This document shows, piece by piece, positions 44,826 through 53,780 of a DNA stretch of 64,000 nucleotides. Within the stretch, counting starts at the first letter, position 1. The number at the start of each line of letters is the position of its first letter. Position numbers and translations under genes: made by a program. The notes beneath the pieces were generated by a model. It had not been told where the DNA came from and ran no database searches. It saw nothing but the letters and a program-made list of their open reading frames with translations. The stretch is taken from assembly GCF_003008555.2 (NCBI RefSeq), contig NZ_CP027665.1, positions 1,488,001 to 1,552,000 of the forward strand. Reading direction: 5' to 3'. This stretch comes from Pukyongiella litopenaei (GTDB lineage Bacteria > Pseudomonadota > Alphaproteobacteria > Rhodobacterales > Rhodobacteraceae).

Positions 44826-46115
44826 TCAGACCACCACGGCGCGCGGCTGCTGATCGCCGACGCCGAACACGCGCTTGTAGCGGTCGATCTCGTCCGGCGG
44901 GCCCATCGCCTTTTCCGGGTTGTCGGACAGTTTCACCGTCGGATGCCCGTCCGCCGCCACCGCCTTGCACACGAGGCTGAACGGCGCGAGCGCATCGCCC
45001 GGCACCAGGCCGCGAAAATCGTTGGTCAGCAGCGTGCCCCAGCCAAACGAGATCAGCGCGCGGCCGGCAAAACGCGTGTGCAGATCCTCGATCGTATCCA
45101 CGTCCAGCCCGTCCGAGAAGATGATCCGTTTCTTCCTTGGGTCCTCGCCGCGGGACCGCCACCAGTCGATCGCGATCTCGGCGCCCTCGGCCGGATCGCC
45201 GCTGTCGACGCGGATGCCGGTCCAGCCGGCCAGCCAGTCGGGCGCGTTTTCCAGGAACCCCCGGGTGCCGTAGGTATCGGGCAGGATGATGCGCAGGTTG
45301 CCGTCATGTTCGTCATGCCAGTCCGACAGCACCTCGTAGGGCGCGCGGGCCAGCGCGGTGTCGGTTTCGGCCAGCGCGCTGTAGACCATCGGCAGTTCAT
45401 GGGCGTTGGTGCCGATCGCCTCGACCTCGCGGCGCATGGCGATCAGGCAGTTCGACGTGCCCACGAACTTGTCGCCCAGCCCCTCGATCATCGCCTGCAC
45501 GCACCAGTCCTGCCACAGGAAGGAATGGCGCCGCCGGGTGCCGAAATCGGCGATGCCCAGCCGGTCGATCTCGCGCAGGCGTTCGATCTTTTCCCAGACG
45601 CGGGTCATCGCGCGGGCATAGAGCACCTTGAGTTCGAACCGGCGCATATCATGCAGCACCGCGCGCGACCGCAGTTCCATCAGCACCGCCAGCGCGGGGA
45701 TTTCCCACAGCATCACCTCGGGCCAGGCGCCTTCGAAGGTCAGTTCATACTGGTCGCCCCGGCGTTCGAGATGGTAGGGCGGCAGGCGCAGCCCCTCGAA
45801 CCACTCCATGAAATCGGGGCGGAACATCTGGCGTTTGCCGTAGAAGGTGTTGCCGCGCAGCCAGGTGCTTTCGCCGCGCGACAGCGACAGCGACCGGATG
45901 TGATCGAGCTGTTCGCGCAGTTCGCCCTCGTCGACCAGCCTCGCCAGAGGCACCGTGCCGGTCCGGTTGATCAGCGAAAAGGTCACCCGCGTGTCCGGCC
46001 GGTTGCGAAACACGGACTGGCACATCAGCAGCTTGTAGAAATCGGTGTCGATCAGCGACCGGATGATCGGATCGATCTTCCATTTGTGATTGTAGACGCG
46101 GGTTGCAATATCCAC
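44826..46115 (-). CDS. pncB: Nicotinate phosphoribosyltransferase
   Basis: A 429-residue enzyme joining nicotinate and PRPP to nicotinate mononucleotide with ATP help. The N-terminus PIIRSLIDTDFYKLLMCQSVF and VTFSLINRT is typical of the bacterial PncB. GTRRRHSFLWQDWCVQA near residue 192 contains the substrate-binding and phosphorylated-His region, and GWTGIRVDSGDPAEGAEIAI near 293 plus IIFSDGLDVDTIEDL complete the active site. It is the full family length. It lies next to a histidine kinase and pncA, so two steps of the nicotinamide salvage route are close together. Confidence 0.95.
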   Translation of the reverse strand: MDIATRVYNHKWKIDPIIRSLIDTDFYKLLMCQSVFRNRPDTRVTFSLINRTGTVPLARLVDEGELREQLDHIRSLSLSRGESTWLRGNTFYGKRQMFRPDFMEWFEGLRLPPYHLERRGDQYELTFEGAWPEVMLWEIPALAVLMELRSRAVLHDMRRFELKVLYARAMTRVWEKIERLREIDRLGIADFGTRRRHSFLWQDWCVQAMIEGLGDKFVGTSNCLIAMRREVEAIGTNAHELPMVYSALAETDTALARAPYEVLSDWHDEHDGNLRIILPDTYGTRGFLENAPDWLAGWTGIRVDSGDPAEGAEIAIDWWRSRGEDPRKKRIIFSDGLDVDTIEDLHTRFAGRALISFGWGTLLTNDFRGLVPGDALAPFSLVCKAVAADGHPTVKLSDNPEKAMGPPDEIDRYKRVFGVGDQQPRAVVV

Positions 46116-46179
46116 GGCGCGGCCTCGATGGTTCGGTTTCCGCCTGATACGTTAGCGCGAAGCCGAAAACCATGCAAAA

Positions 46180-48012
46180 TCAACCCGCCGCGCAACATCC
46201 GCGGCCGGCGGCGTAACGGGCGATCGCCGCAACCAGATCGGCGCGCGACACCGGTTTGGTCAGGAACCCTTCCATCCCGGCGGCCAGGCAGGCGTTGCGA
46301 TCCGAATCGAACGCGTTGGCGGTCAGCGCGATGATCACCGGCTGCCGCACCGGCGCCGCCCGGATGCGCCGCGCGGCCTCGGGCCCGTCGATACCCGGCA
46401 TCGACATATCCATGAAGATCACGTCCGGCGGCGCGCAGAGCGCCTTTTCGACGGCCTGCAGCCCGTCATGGGCAAATTCAAGCTCCAGCGGCTGGCTGGC
46501 CAGGAATTTCTTGACCAGCAACCGGTTCACCCGGTTGTCCTCGGCCACGAGCACGCGTAGGCCGGCGGGCAGGTCCGGCTGATCGCCGCGCCCGGCAGGC
46601 CGCGCCGGCCCCGCGCAGCGGCCAACCGGCACAGTCAGGGTGAAACACGACCCGCGCCCCGGCGCCGATTGCACGGTGATGGTGCCGCCCATCGCCTCGG
46701 CCAGCAGGCGCGATATGGTCAGGCCCAGCCCGGTGCCGCCGAACCGGCGCGTGGTGCTGGCCTCGGCCTGGGAAAACCGCTCGAAGACGCGGCCGATCTT
46801 GCCGGCCTCGATGCCGATCCCGGTATCCGACACCGCGACGTCAAGCAGCTCGGCCCCGTTTTCCTGCCGCAGATGTACCTGTATCCGGACCCCGCCGGTC
46901 TCGGTGAACTTGACCGCGTTGCCGACCAGGTTGACCAGGATCTGCCGCAACCGCCCGTCATCGGCACGCACATGCGCGGGCAGCCCGGTCGGCAGGTCCA
47001 GGTCCAGCGACAGCCCCTTGCGCGCCGCCTGCGGATCAAACAGGCGCACCGCGTCGGCGATGCAGGCGCGCAGGTCGAAATCGGTCGGGTTCAGCTCCAT
47101 CCGTCCTGCATCGAGCCGCGACAGGTCGAGCACGTCGTTGAGGATGCGCAACAGCGATCCGGCCGAGCTTCGGATGGTTTCCGCGTTCTGGCGCTGGCCG
47201 CTGTCCAGGTCGGTTTCACACAAGAGATCGGCCATCCCGATCACGCCGTTCATCGGTGTCCGGATTTCATGGCTCATGGTGGCCAGGAATTCGGCCTTGG
47301 CGCGCGCGCCCTCCTCGGCCGCCTGCTTGGACGCGACCAGTTCCCGGCTCAGCGCCAGCAGCGCGCGGGTATCGCGCCGGTCGCGCCGGAACCCGCGCTG
47401 CACCGAATGGATGCAGGTCGCCACCATCATGCCCAGCGTCAGCGTCCCGATCGCGTTCATGGCGAACCCCGCGCTGCGGTTGTTGCCGCCGAGCCAGTCC
47501 CCGGCGAAGAACAGCAGCGCGGTGGCGGAATAGATCGACAGGCGGGCAAAGGCGGCCGCGGGGTGAAACGGCATCACCAGCCCGGCATTCACCGCCGCCC
47601 CGGCCAGGAAGGCGACCGCAAACAACGGCGAATCGCCGCTGACGCCGCCATACCACGACATGCTGACGCACAGGGCGATGGCAAAGGCCTGCAACCCGGC
47701 GGTCACGGCGCTGATCGCCGCCTCGCGATGGCGCGGCGCCCCGGCATCGAGCCGGCGTTTCATGCCCCGCAGATAGGCGCAGTCGGTGATTTCCCCGGCC
47801 AGCGCCACCAGCACCGCCGCCAGCCCGCTCATCGGCCCGTTGGTCAGAAACAGCACGGCACCGCCGATGAAGGTGATGACCTGCCGGCTGGCGAAATGGC
47901 GCACCCGGCCGCGGGCATAGCGGATCAGCAGGCCACGGCGGCTGAACCGGTCCTCATGCTCTTCCAGCTGTTCGACAAGCTGTTCGGCTTCTGCCGTGGC
48001 TTGCTGCGACAT
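46180..48012 (-). CDS. Hybrid sensor histidine kinase
   Basis: A 610-residue membrane kinase. Residues 35-190 hold about five hydrophobic helices ([57 protein letters not shown] and others) with little periplasmic sequence. HisKA follows with the phospho-accepting His in [20 protein letters not shown] near residue 250. The ATPase domain shows [32 protein letters not shown] and [13 protein letters not shown]-terminal receiver domain has the acidic pocket VLVAEDN, the phospho-accepting Asp in [13 protein letters not shown] and Lys in FLTKPV. No separate response regulator is near. It stands between pncB and pncA; a link to NAD salvage is unproven. Confidence 0.93.
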   Translation of the reverse strand: MSQQATAEAEQLVEQLEEHEDRFSRRGLLIRYARGRVRHFASRQVITFIGGAVLFLTNGPMSGLAAVLVALAGEITDCAYLRGMKRRLDAGAPRHREAAISAVTAGLQAFAIALCVSMSWYGGVSGDSPLFAVAFLAGAAVNAGLVMPFHPAAAFARLSIYSATALLFFAGDWLGGNNRSAGFAMNAIGTLTLGMMVATCIHSVQRGFRRDRRDTRALLALSRELVASKQAAEEGARAKAEFLATMSHEIRTPMNGVIGMADLLCETDLDSGQRQNAETIRSSAGSLLRILNDVLDLSRLDAGRMELNPTDFDLRACIADAVRLFDPQAARKGLSLDLDLPTGLPAHVRADDGRLRQILVNLVGNAVKFTETGGVRIQVHLRQENGAELLDVAVSDTGIGIEAGKIGRVFERFSQAEASTTRRFGGTGLGLTISRLLAEAMGGTITVQSAPGRGSCFTLTVPVGRCAGPARPAGRGDQPDLPAGLRVLVAEDNRVNRLLVKKFLASQPLELEFAHDGLQAVEKALCAPPDVIFMDMSMPGIDGPEAARRIRAAPVRQPVIIALTANAFDSDRNACLAAGMEGFLTKPVSRADLVAAIARYAAGRGCCAAG

Positions 48013-48084
48013 GATCTACCCCGGACCGGCTACGCATCCGGGCCGAGCTTAGGCCATGCCGGGTTAACAAATTGCCACCGGCGC

Positions 48085-48678
48085 TCAGGCCAGCGAAACT
48101 CCGGCCTGCCGCATCGCATCGCGCGCCGCCGCCAGCGATCCGTCCAGGTCGATCGCACGGCAGAGATCCTCGCGCACGGTCACCGCGAACCCGAGCCGCG
48201 CCGCGTCAACCGCCGAGAAATGCACGCAGAAATCGGTGGCCAGCCCGACCAGCATCAGTGCGTCGATCGCGCGCGTGCGCAGGTAACCTTCCAGCCCGGT
48301 GGGCGTCGTCTGGTCATTCTCGAAAAAGGCGGAATAGCTGTCGATGCCGGGGCGGAACCCCTTGCGGAGGATCAGGTCCCCGTCCAGCCGCAGGCGCGGG
48401 TGAAACGCCGCGCCATCGCTGCCCTGGACACAGTGATCGGGCCACAGCACCTGGGTGCCATAGCTCATCCCGACCGTGTCGTAGGGCGCCTTTCCCGGAT
48501 GCGACGAGGCAAAGGACGAATGCCCCGCCGGGTGCCAGTCCTGGGTCAGGATCACGGTGTCGAAACCGTCCATCAGCGCGTTGATGCCATCCACGATCTC
48601 ATCGCCGCCGGGCACCGCCAACGCGCCGCCGGGGCAGAAATCGTTCTGCATGTCGATCACGATCAGGGCCTGGGTCAT
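48085..48678 (-). CDS. pncA: Nicotinamidase
   Basis: A 197-residue amidase that converts nicotinamide to nicotinate. The catalytic Asp is in LIVIDMQNDFCPGG, the metal site is in TQDWHPAGHSSFASSHPG (Asp, His, His), the catalytic Lys is in LILRKGFRPGIDSYSAFF and the nucleophilic Cys in LVGLATDFCVHFSAVDA near residue 143. All residues are present and the length is normal. Its product is the substrate of PncB encoded 2 kb downstream on the same strand. Confidence 0.95.
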   Translation of the reverse strand: MTQALIVIDMQNDFCPGGALAVPGGDEIVDGINALMDGFDTVILTQDWHPAGHSSFASSHPGKAPYDTVGMSYGTQVLWPDHCVQGSDGAAFHPRLRLDGDLILRKGFRPGIDSYSAFFENDQTTPTGLEGYLRTRAIDALMLVGLATDFCVHFSAVDAARLGFAVTVREDLCRAIDLDGSLAAARDAMRQAGVSLA

Positions 48679-48773
48679 GGGCGTCTCCTTGCTGCGCCTC
48701 AGGGGTAGGCGGCGCGCGCGGCCGCGTCAATCCGGCCCTTGCGGGTTCGCCCGCCCGCGCTTAGATCGCGGCC

Positions 48774-49679
48774 ATGCATGTCATCGCCGCCCTCTACCAC
48801 TTCACCCGGTTCGACGACCCCGCCGCACTGAAACCGGCGCTCGAAACCCTGTGCGCCGCCCGCAACGTGAAAGGCACCCTGCTGCTGGCCCGCGAAGGCA
48901 TCAACGGCACCATCGCCGGGCCGAGGGCCGGGATCGACGCGGTTCTGGCCCATATCCGCGCCCTGCCGGGTTGCGCCGGGCTGGACTGGAAAGAGGCCAC
49001 CAGCGACGCCCCGCCCTTTCCACGCCTCAAGGTGCGGCTGAAACGCGAAATCGTCACCATGGGCCAGCCGCAGGTGGATCCGCGCGCCGGCACCGGCCAC
49101 TATGTCGACCCCGCCGATTGGAACGACCTGATCCGCCAGCCCGATGTCGCGGTGATCGACACCCGCAACGACTACGAAATCGCCATCGGCACCTTCCAAG
49201 GCGCCGTCGACCCGCAGACCGAGAGCTTCCGCGACTTCCCCGCCTGGTGGGAAAGGAACCGCGACAGGTTCCACAACAAGCGGATCGCCATGTTCTGCAC
49301 CGGGGGCATCCGCTGCGAGAAATCCACCAACTACCTGCTGGGCCAGGGGGTCGAGGACGTGTTCCACCTCAAGGGCGGCATCCTGCGCTATCTCGAGGAA
49401 ATCCCCGAAACCGACAGCGCCTGGCAGGGCGACTGCTTCGTGTTCGACAACCGCGTCAGCGTCGGCCACGGCCTGCGCCGGGGGCCGCATCTGCTGTGCC
49501 ATGGCTGCCGCCGGCCGATCCTGCCCGCGGACACGGCCCGCCCGGAATACGAACAGGGCGTTTCCTGCCACCTGTGCATCGGCGAAACCAGCGAGACCGA
49601 CAAGGCCCGCTTCCGCGAACGGCAGAAACAGATCGCGCTGGCCCGCGCGCGCGGCGAAACACACCTGGCCGGGCAGTGA
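48774..49679 (+). CDS. trhO: tRNA uridine-5-oxyacetate pathway hydroxylase TrhO (rhodanese family)
   Basis: A 301-residue protein of the YceA/TrhO family, which hydroxylates U34 of tRNA. An N-terminal acylphosphatase-like domain (NVKGTLLLAREGINGTIAGP near residue 24) is followed by a rhodanese domain with AVIDTRNDYEIAIGTFQGA and the active-site loop FCTGGIRCEKSTNYL (Cys at about residue 174). The C-terminus carries a Cys-rich segment (LLCHGCRRPI...GVSCHLCIGE) that could bind zinc. Length and all motifs fit the family. It is divergent from pncA. Confidence 0.93.
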   Translation: MHVIAALYHFTRFDDPAALKPALETLCAARNVKGTLLLAREGINGTIAGPRAGIDAVLAHIRALPGCAGLDWKEATSDAPPFPRLKVRLKREIVTMGQPQVDPRAGTGHYVDPADWNDLIRQPDVAVIDTRNDYEIAIGTFQGAVDPQTESFRDFPAWWERNRDRFHNKRIAMFCTGGIRCEKSTNYLLGQGVEDVFHLKGGILRYLEEIPETDSAWQGDCFVFDNRVSVGHGLRRGPHLLCHGCRRPILPADTARPEYEQGVSCHLCIGETSETDKARFRERQKQIALARARGETHLAGQ

Positions 49680-49682
49680 CCG

Positions 49683-49722
49683 CCCCCTTCCTCTTGCCGT
49701 AAATATCCCCGCCGGAGGCTCC
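49683..49722 (-). repeat. Second copy of the GGCAAGA.GAAG intergenic motif
   Basis: On the minus strand this reads CTCCGGCGGGGATATTTACG followed by GCAAGAGGAAGG, close to the motif after tdh (GGAGTTTTCC then GGGCAAGATGAAG). It lies between convergent trhO and MFS genes. As far as I recall this is a dispersed Rhodobacteraceae element; only two copies are seen here. Confidence 0.45.
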
Positions 49723-49760
49723 CGCCGCCGGCCACATGCACCGGCGCCGCGCAACCGGGG

Positions 49761-50975
49761 TCAGGCCGTGGCCACCCGGCGCGGGCGCGCCCGCAGCATC
49801 AGCATCGCAACGATGGCGATATTCAGGCCGTTCCACGCGATCCCGTTGACAAAGGCCAGCTGGTAACTGCCGCTCAGGTCATAGATCCAGCCCGACAGCC
49901 AGCCGCCCAGCGCCATCCCGACAATGGTCATCATCATCACGAACCCCACCCGCGCGCCGGCTTCGCGGGCGGGCATGAATTCGCGCACCACCAGCGCATA
50001 GGAGGGCACGATCCCGCCCTGCGACAACCCGAACACGGCGCTGACTAGGTAGAGCGGCACCATCCCGTCCCATGGCAGGTAGAGAAACAGCGCGATACAT
50101 TGCAGCACCGATCCCGCCAGCAGCGTCGCCACGCCGCCCAGCCGATCGGCCACCAGCCCCGAGATCACCCGGCTCACCACCCCGCCCAGCAGCATCAGCG
50201 ACAGCATCTCGGCGCCCACGGCGGGCCCATAGCCCAGCCCGACGCAATAGGCGACGATATGCACCTGCGGCATCGACATCGCCACGCAGCAGGCGATGCC
50301 CGCCAGCCCCAGCAGCCATTGCAGCGCCCGCGGCGACAGCCCGGTGCTGCGGCGGTTGCCGGCCGATGCCGCCTCGGCCACCCCATGGGCCTCGGGAGGC
50401 ACCCGCCGCCGCAGCAGCAGCGACAGCGGCACCAGCGCCGCCAGCGTCACCACCGCCAGCACCAGGTAGACCTGCCGCCAGCCGCTCTCGGCCAGCAGGC
50501 CCGCCAGCAGCATCGGCCAGATCGCCCCGGACAGGTAGTTGCCGCTCGCCACCAACGCGACCGCGATACCGCGCCGGCGCAGGAACCAGTGCGAGATATC
50601 GGCGATCAGCGGACCGAAACCGACCCCGGTGCCGATCCCCAGCCCCAGATGGACCAGCGACAGCACCAGGATCGACGGCGCCAGGACCGCCAGCCCGTAG
50701 CAGGCCGCGCTCAGCATGGCGGCACCGATCAGCGCCAGCGTCACCCCGAACCGGTCCACCACCCGCCCGATCAGCAGGTTGCCCAGCGCGAACCCGACCA
50801 TGGTCAGCGTATAGGGCAGCGATGCCTCGGCCCGGCCCGCCCCGAACTCGGCCTCGACCGCGGGCAGGATCACGATCACCGCCCACATGCCCACATTGGC
50901 CACCGAGGCGATCAGCAACGTGATCGCCAGCCGGAGCCAGGAGTAACCGCTGTCATGGATCTGCGCATGCGTCAT
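49761..50975 (-). CDS. MFS transporter
   Basis: A 404-residue major facilitator with about twelve hydrophobic helices. The loop 2-3 signature is visible as GNLLIGRVVDRFGVTLAL and the central cytoplasmic loop carries LLLRRRVPPEAHGVAEAASAG near residue 190. SGLVADRLGGVATLLAG is the matching loop in the second half. The sequence SHWFLRRRGIAVALVASGN (helix 4-5) resembles the oxalate/formate antiporter-like (OFA) and monocarboxylate transporters. The substrate cannot be told. It is a single gene between convergent and divergent neighbours. Confidence 0.9.
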   Translation of the reverse strand: MTHAQIHDSGYSWLRLAITLLIASVANVGMWAVIVILPAVEAEFGAGRAEASLPYTLTMVGFALGNLLIGRVVDRFGVTLALIGAAMLSAACYGLAVLAPSILVLSLVHLGLGIGTGVGFGPLIADISHWFLRRRGIAVALVASGNYLSGAIWPMLLAGLLAESGWRQVYLVLAVVTLAALVPLSLLLRRRVPPEAHGVAEAASAGNRRSTGLSPRALQWLLGLAGIACCVAMSMPQVHIVAYCVGLGYGPAVGAEMLSLMLLGGVVSRVISGLVADRLGGVATLLAGSVLQCIALFLYLPWDGMVPLYLVSAVFGLSQGGIVPSYALVVREFMPAREAGARVGFVMMMTIVGMALGGWLSGWIYDLSGSYQLAFVNGIAWNGLNIAIVAMLMLRARPRRVATA

Positions 50976-51114
50976 GCGGCCACGCTAGGCAGCAAGGCGC
51001 GCGCGCGCAACTGCAACCGAACCGTCAGGCCCCCAATCTGGCCCCCCGTTCTGGCGCCCCCGATCTGGCGCCCCAGATCTGGTGCCTCTGACCGCCGCCG
51101 CCTAGACTGGGGGC

Positions 51115-51618
51115 ATGGCGGACAGGGGCAATCATGACAGGGGCTTGCCGGCGGCGCTGGTGCTGGGCGCCGCGGTCCGCCCCGACGGGAGCCCGTCCCC
51201 CGCCCTGTGCCGCCGGACGGCCCACGCGATCGCCCTGTTCCACGCAGGCAAAGTGGGGGCGATCATCGGCTGCGGCGGGCCGGGCGACCACGCCCCGACC
51301 GAGGCCGAGGCAATCCGCCGGATCTGCCGCGCATCGGGCCTGCCCGACGCGATGGTTCATCTCGAGGACCGGTCGGCCAACACCGCCGGCAACCTGCGCA
51401 ATGCGCGGCCGATCCTCGACCGTCTCGGGATCGCGGGCGCCGTGATCGTCACCGACCGCTACCATGCGCCACGTGCGCGCCTGGCCGCCCGGCGGCTGGG
51501 CCTTTGCGCAACCCTGTCCTGCCCCGCGCCCGCCGGAGCCCCCAGATTGCGGTTGCTCAAGAGCCGGCTGCGCGAACTGCCCGCCTGGCTGTGGTACTTC
51601 CTGACCCTGCGCGGCTAG
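51115..51618 (+). CDS. YdcF/SanA/ElyC family protein (DUF218)
   Basis: A 167-residue DUF218 domain protein. The core is ALVLGAAVRPDGSPSPALCRRTAHAI near the N-terminus, IIGCGGPGDHAPTEAEAIRRI, HLEDRSANTAGNLRNA and VIVTDRYHAPRARLAAR, which match the family's conserved Asp/Glu/Asn/His positions. It lacks the N-terminal membrane helix many members have, and so appears cytoplasmic. Members act in envelope or polysaccharide metabolism, but no activity can be assigned here. Confidence 0.82.
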   Translation: MADRGNHDRGLPAALVLGAAVRPDGSPSPALCRRTAHAIALFHAGKVGAIIGCGGPGDHAPTEAEAIRRICRASGLPDAMVHLEDRSANTAGNLRNARPILDRLGIAGAVIVTDRYHAPRARLAARRLGLCATLSCPAPAGAPRLRLLKSRLRELPAWLWYFLTLRG

Positions 51619-51703
51619 CCGGTTTCCGGCCTGCGCGGCAACGGCAGGACAAGCTGTCGCGTCCGGTCGATCCCCGGAGGACCGCGAAACAGGGCGGTGC
51701 CGG

Positions 51704-52099
51704 TCACCTGGCCACCGTCACCTCGATATAATCGGCCCGCGCCCCCGATCCGTACAGCGTAACCAGCACCATCGCGCCACCGCGAAGGATGAGCCGCGCC
51801 GCCGCCGGGTCCATCCGCCCGTTCATCAGCATGCGCTCCATCTTGGCGCGATTGCCCGCATCGGCAAAGAAACCGTCGCCCTCATCGCCGAACTGGCGGA
51901 TGCCGAACCGGTGGTAATTGGCCCGGTCCTGCCGCAGAACCTGCCATGGCGCATCCAGGCGCACGCCCTTCGAATTGAACAGGTCGTCCTCGCCGATATA
52001 GGCGATGTAGCTGCCCACGACCTGCTGCGCCGCCACCGGACCGGCGGCCGGAACCAGCAGCAACATCACCGCCGCGAACAGTACCGAAATCCTGGGCAT
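51704..52099 (-). CDS. Secreted protein of unknown function (131 aa)
   Basis: I place the start at 52099, where GGGAGG lies 9-10 bases upstream and a signal peptide follows (MPRISVLFAAVMLLLVPAAG...VAAQ); an ATG at 52108 is also possible. The mature part is about 110 residues: VGSYIAYIGEDDLFNSKG near its start and LRGGAMVLVTLYGSGARADYIEVTV at its end are strand-rich. No cysteines or known motif. Probably periplasmic. Confidence 0.65.
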   Translation of the reverse strand: MPRISVLFAAVMLLLVPAAGPVAAQQVVGSYIAYIGEDDLFNSKGVRLDAPWQVLRQDRANYHRFGIRQFGDEGDGFFADAGNRAKMERMLMNGRMDPAAARLILRGGAMVLVTLYGSGARADYIEVTVAR

Positions 52100-52180
52100 C
52101 CCGATCATCCTCCCGCCCCTGTCATTTTCCATCTTGCCCGCATGAATACGAACATGCGGTTAACGGAGCCACGCACCGCC

Positions 52181-52588
52181 CTAGCGGACCACATGCACCG
52201 CGCAGGCCGCGTGACGCACAACCTGGGCCGCGGTCGACCCCAGCAGCAGGTCCTGCATGCCGGGGCGATGCGACGCGATGATGATCAGGTCCGGCCCGTT
52301 CTGTTCGGCCCAATCGAGGATCGACCGGCCCGAATGCCCCTCGATCACCACCGCCTGTGCGTTCGGCAGTTCGGCGGCGAGCTTTGCCAGCTCGCGCTCC
52401 GTGGCCTTGCGCGCCTCGATCAGGTAATCGGTCGGCATATAGGTCATCGCATAGGTGGGGATCGCCTCGACCACATGCAGAAGGGTGATCCTTGCCTCGG
52501 ACGTGGCAAGCAGCCGCGCCAGTTTCAGTGATCCGGTGACATCGCGTTCGGTGTCGAACGAGATCGGGACGAGAATGTTGTGATACAT
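52181..52588 (-). CDS. Universal stress protein, UspA family
   Basis: A 135-residue single-domain Usp. The opening NILVPISFDTERDVTGSLKLA, the strand LLHVVE and the C-terminal ASHRPGMQDLLLGSTAAQVVRHA follow the family's ATP-binding pattern, G-x2-G-x9-G(S/T), here as HRPGMQDLLLGSTA with the usual 'RG' residues altered. These proteins bind nucleotides and respond to stress. The gene is monocistronic by spacing, 71 bases before the ABM-domain gene on the same strand. Confidence 0.92.
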   Translation of the reverse strand: MYHNILVPISFDTERDVTGSLKLARLLATSEARITLLHVVEAIPTYAMTYMPTDYLIEARKATERELAKLAAELPNAQAVVIEGHSGRSILDWAEQNGPDLIIIASHRPGMQDLLLGSTAAQVVRHAACAVHVVR

Positions 52589-52653
52589 TGCCTTGGCCTC
52601 CGTCAGCTCCGGTCAAGTCTGCCCCGGCCCGGCGGCCCGGACCATGATCCATG

Positions 52654-52983
52654 TCAGCTATCGGAGCTGAAACTGGCCGCCACATCGTACATGACCGGCT
52701 CGAAGCTCTTGCAAAGCCCGGCAATCTCACGGTTGCGGGCGCGCATCTCATCGCTGCGCAGCATCGCCTGGAAATCCTCGCGCCGCTTCCACTGGGAATA
52801 GTTGGCGATCCGCGTCTGGGCATCGTTCACATGCAGCACCGCGCCCAAAAACCCCGGCTGTTTTGAAATGAAGGACGCGTAGGCATCGGTCAGCGCGTCC
52901 AGCAGATCCTGACAGGTGCCCGGCGTCATCTCGAACGTGGTGATGACCGTCTGTACGTTGTTGTCAGCGGATATCGTCAGCAT
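52654..52983 (-). CDS. Antibiotic biosynthesis monooxygenase (ABM) domain protein
   Basis: A 109-residue protein with one dimeric alpha-beta barrel domain: VQTVITTFEMTPGTCQDLLDALTDAY, the GFLGAVLHVNDAQTRIANYSQWK strand region and the helix EDFQAMLRSDEMRARNREI. Such small ABM proteins are quinone-modifying monooxygenases or stress-related proteins of unknown substrate. The ATG at 52983 is preceded by GGGAGG; longer in-frame starts upstream read as Arg-rich nonsense. Same strand and close spacing to the UspA gene. Confidence 0.85.
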   Translation of the reverse strand: MLTISADNNVQTVITTFEMTPGTCQDLLDALTDAYASFISKQPGFLGAVLHVNDAQTRIANYSQWKRREDFQAMLRSDEMRARNREIAGLCKSFEPVMYDVAASFSSDS

Positions 52984-53014
52984 CGGGACCTCCCATTGTC
53001 TTTGGTCGAACGTA

Positions 53015-53650
53015 TCACAACCGCGCAAGCATTGCGCCGACTTCCTGCACCAGCTGCGCGACTTCGTCATGGGCCGGGTTCCTGGGCGTCTCCTGCGCCG
53101 CGCGCCCCTGCCCCAGCGTCTCGGCATAGATCACCCGGTTGGCCATGGTCGCATCCAGCCGGCCGGCCTCCATCTCTGCCAGCCTTGCGGCCACGTCGGC
53201 ACCCAGCCGCGTGCCGGACCGCGCGCGGGTCATCACCAGCACCGCCGGGACCTGTTCGCGCGCAGCGAGATCCAGCACCGCCTCGACCGCCCACAGATCA
53301 ACATGCGACGAGGCCACCGGCACCAGCACCAGGTCCGCCGCTTTCAGCGCGGGGCGCAGATCGCTGTCCGCCTTGGGCGGGGTGTCGATGATGACCACGT
53401 CATGGCGCCCGGCCAGCTTGCGGCTCTCATAGGGCACGCCCCAGGCCGACGCCGTCGAAAACTCGATCTCGGCACCGTCGATGCCGCCGTCGAGCCGCGC
53501 CATGAACCAGCGCCCGGCGCTGCCCTGCGGGTCGGTATCCACCAGAGCGGCGGATCGGCCTTCGCGCGCGAACCCGACCGCAAGGTTCACCGCCAGCGTG
53601 GTCTTGCCGGCGCCGCCTTTCTGCTGCGCAATCGTGATGACCTGTCCCAA
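53015..53650 (-). CDS. Orphan ParA-family ATPase
   Basis: A 211-residue ParA/Soj-type ATPase. The deviant Walker A motif is ITIAQQKGGAGKTTLAVNLA at residues 5-24, including the signature Lys in KGGAGKT. Walker A' is ALVDTDPQGSAGRWF and Walker B is VVIIDTPPK. It has no ParB partner or parS-like repeats nearby, so it probably positions some cargo other than the chromosome. The ABM and UspA genes follow on the same strand. Confidence 0.88.
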   Translation of the reverse strand: MGQVITIAQQKGGAGKTTLAVNLAVGFAREGRSAALVDTDPQGSAGRWFMARLDGGIDGAEIEFSTASAWGVPYESRKLAGRHDVVIIDTPPKADSDLRPALKAADLVLVPVASSHVDLWAVEAVLDLAAREQVPAVLVMTRARSGTRLGADVAARLAEMEAGRLDATMANRVIYAETLGQGRAAQETPRNPAHDEVAQLVQEVGAMLARL

Positions 53651-53780
53651 ACGGCCGCTCCCCGGTTCGCGACCAGATTAGCGGCAACCGGACCCGGCGC
53701 AACGCCCAAAACGACGCGGCCCACCGATAGTAACGCCCCGTTAACCCTGACGCGAAACCATGCGCGGCAGAGGAGGAATC

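Noticed and set aside
46669-48708. A 679-codon plus-strand frame opposite the histidine kinase
   Set aside because: Antisense shadow of a complete kinase; no start signal.
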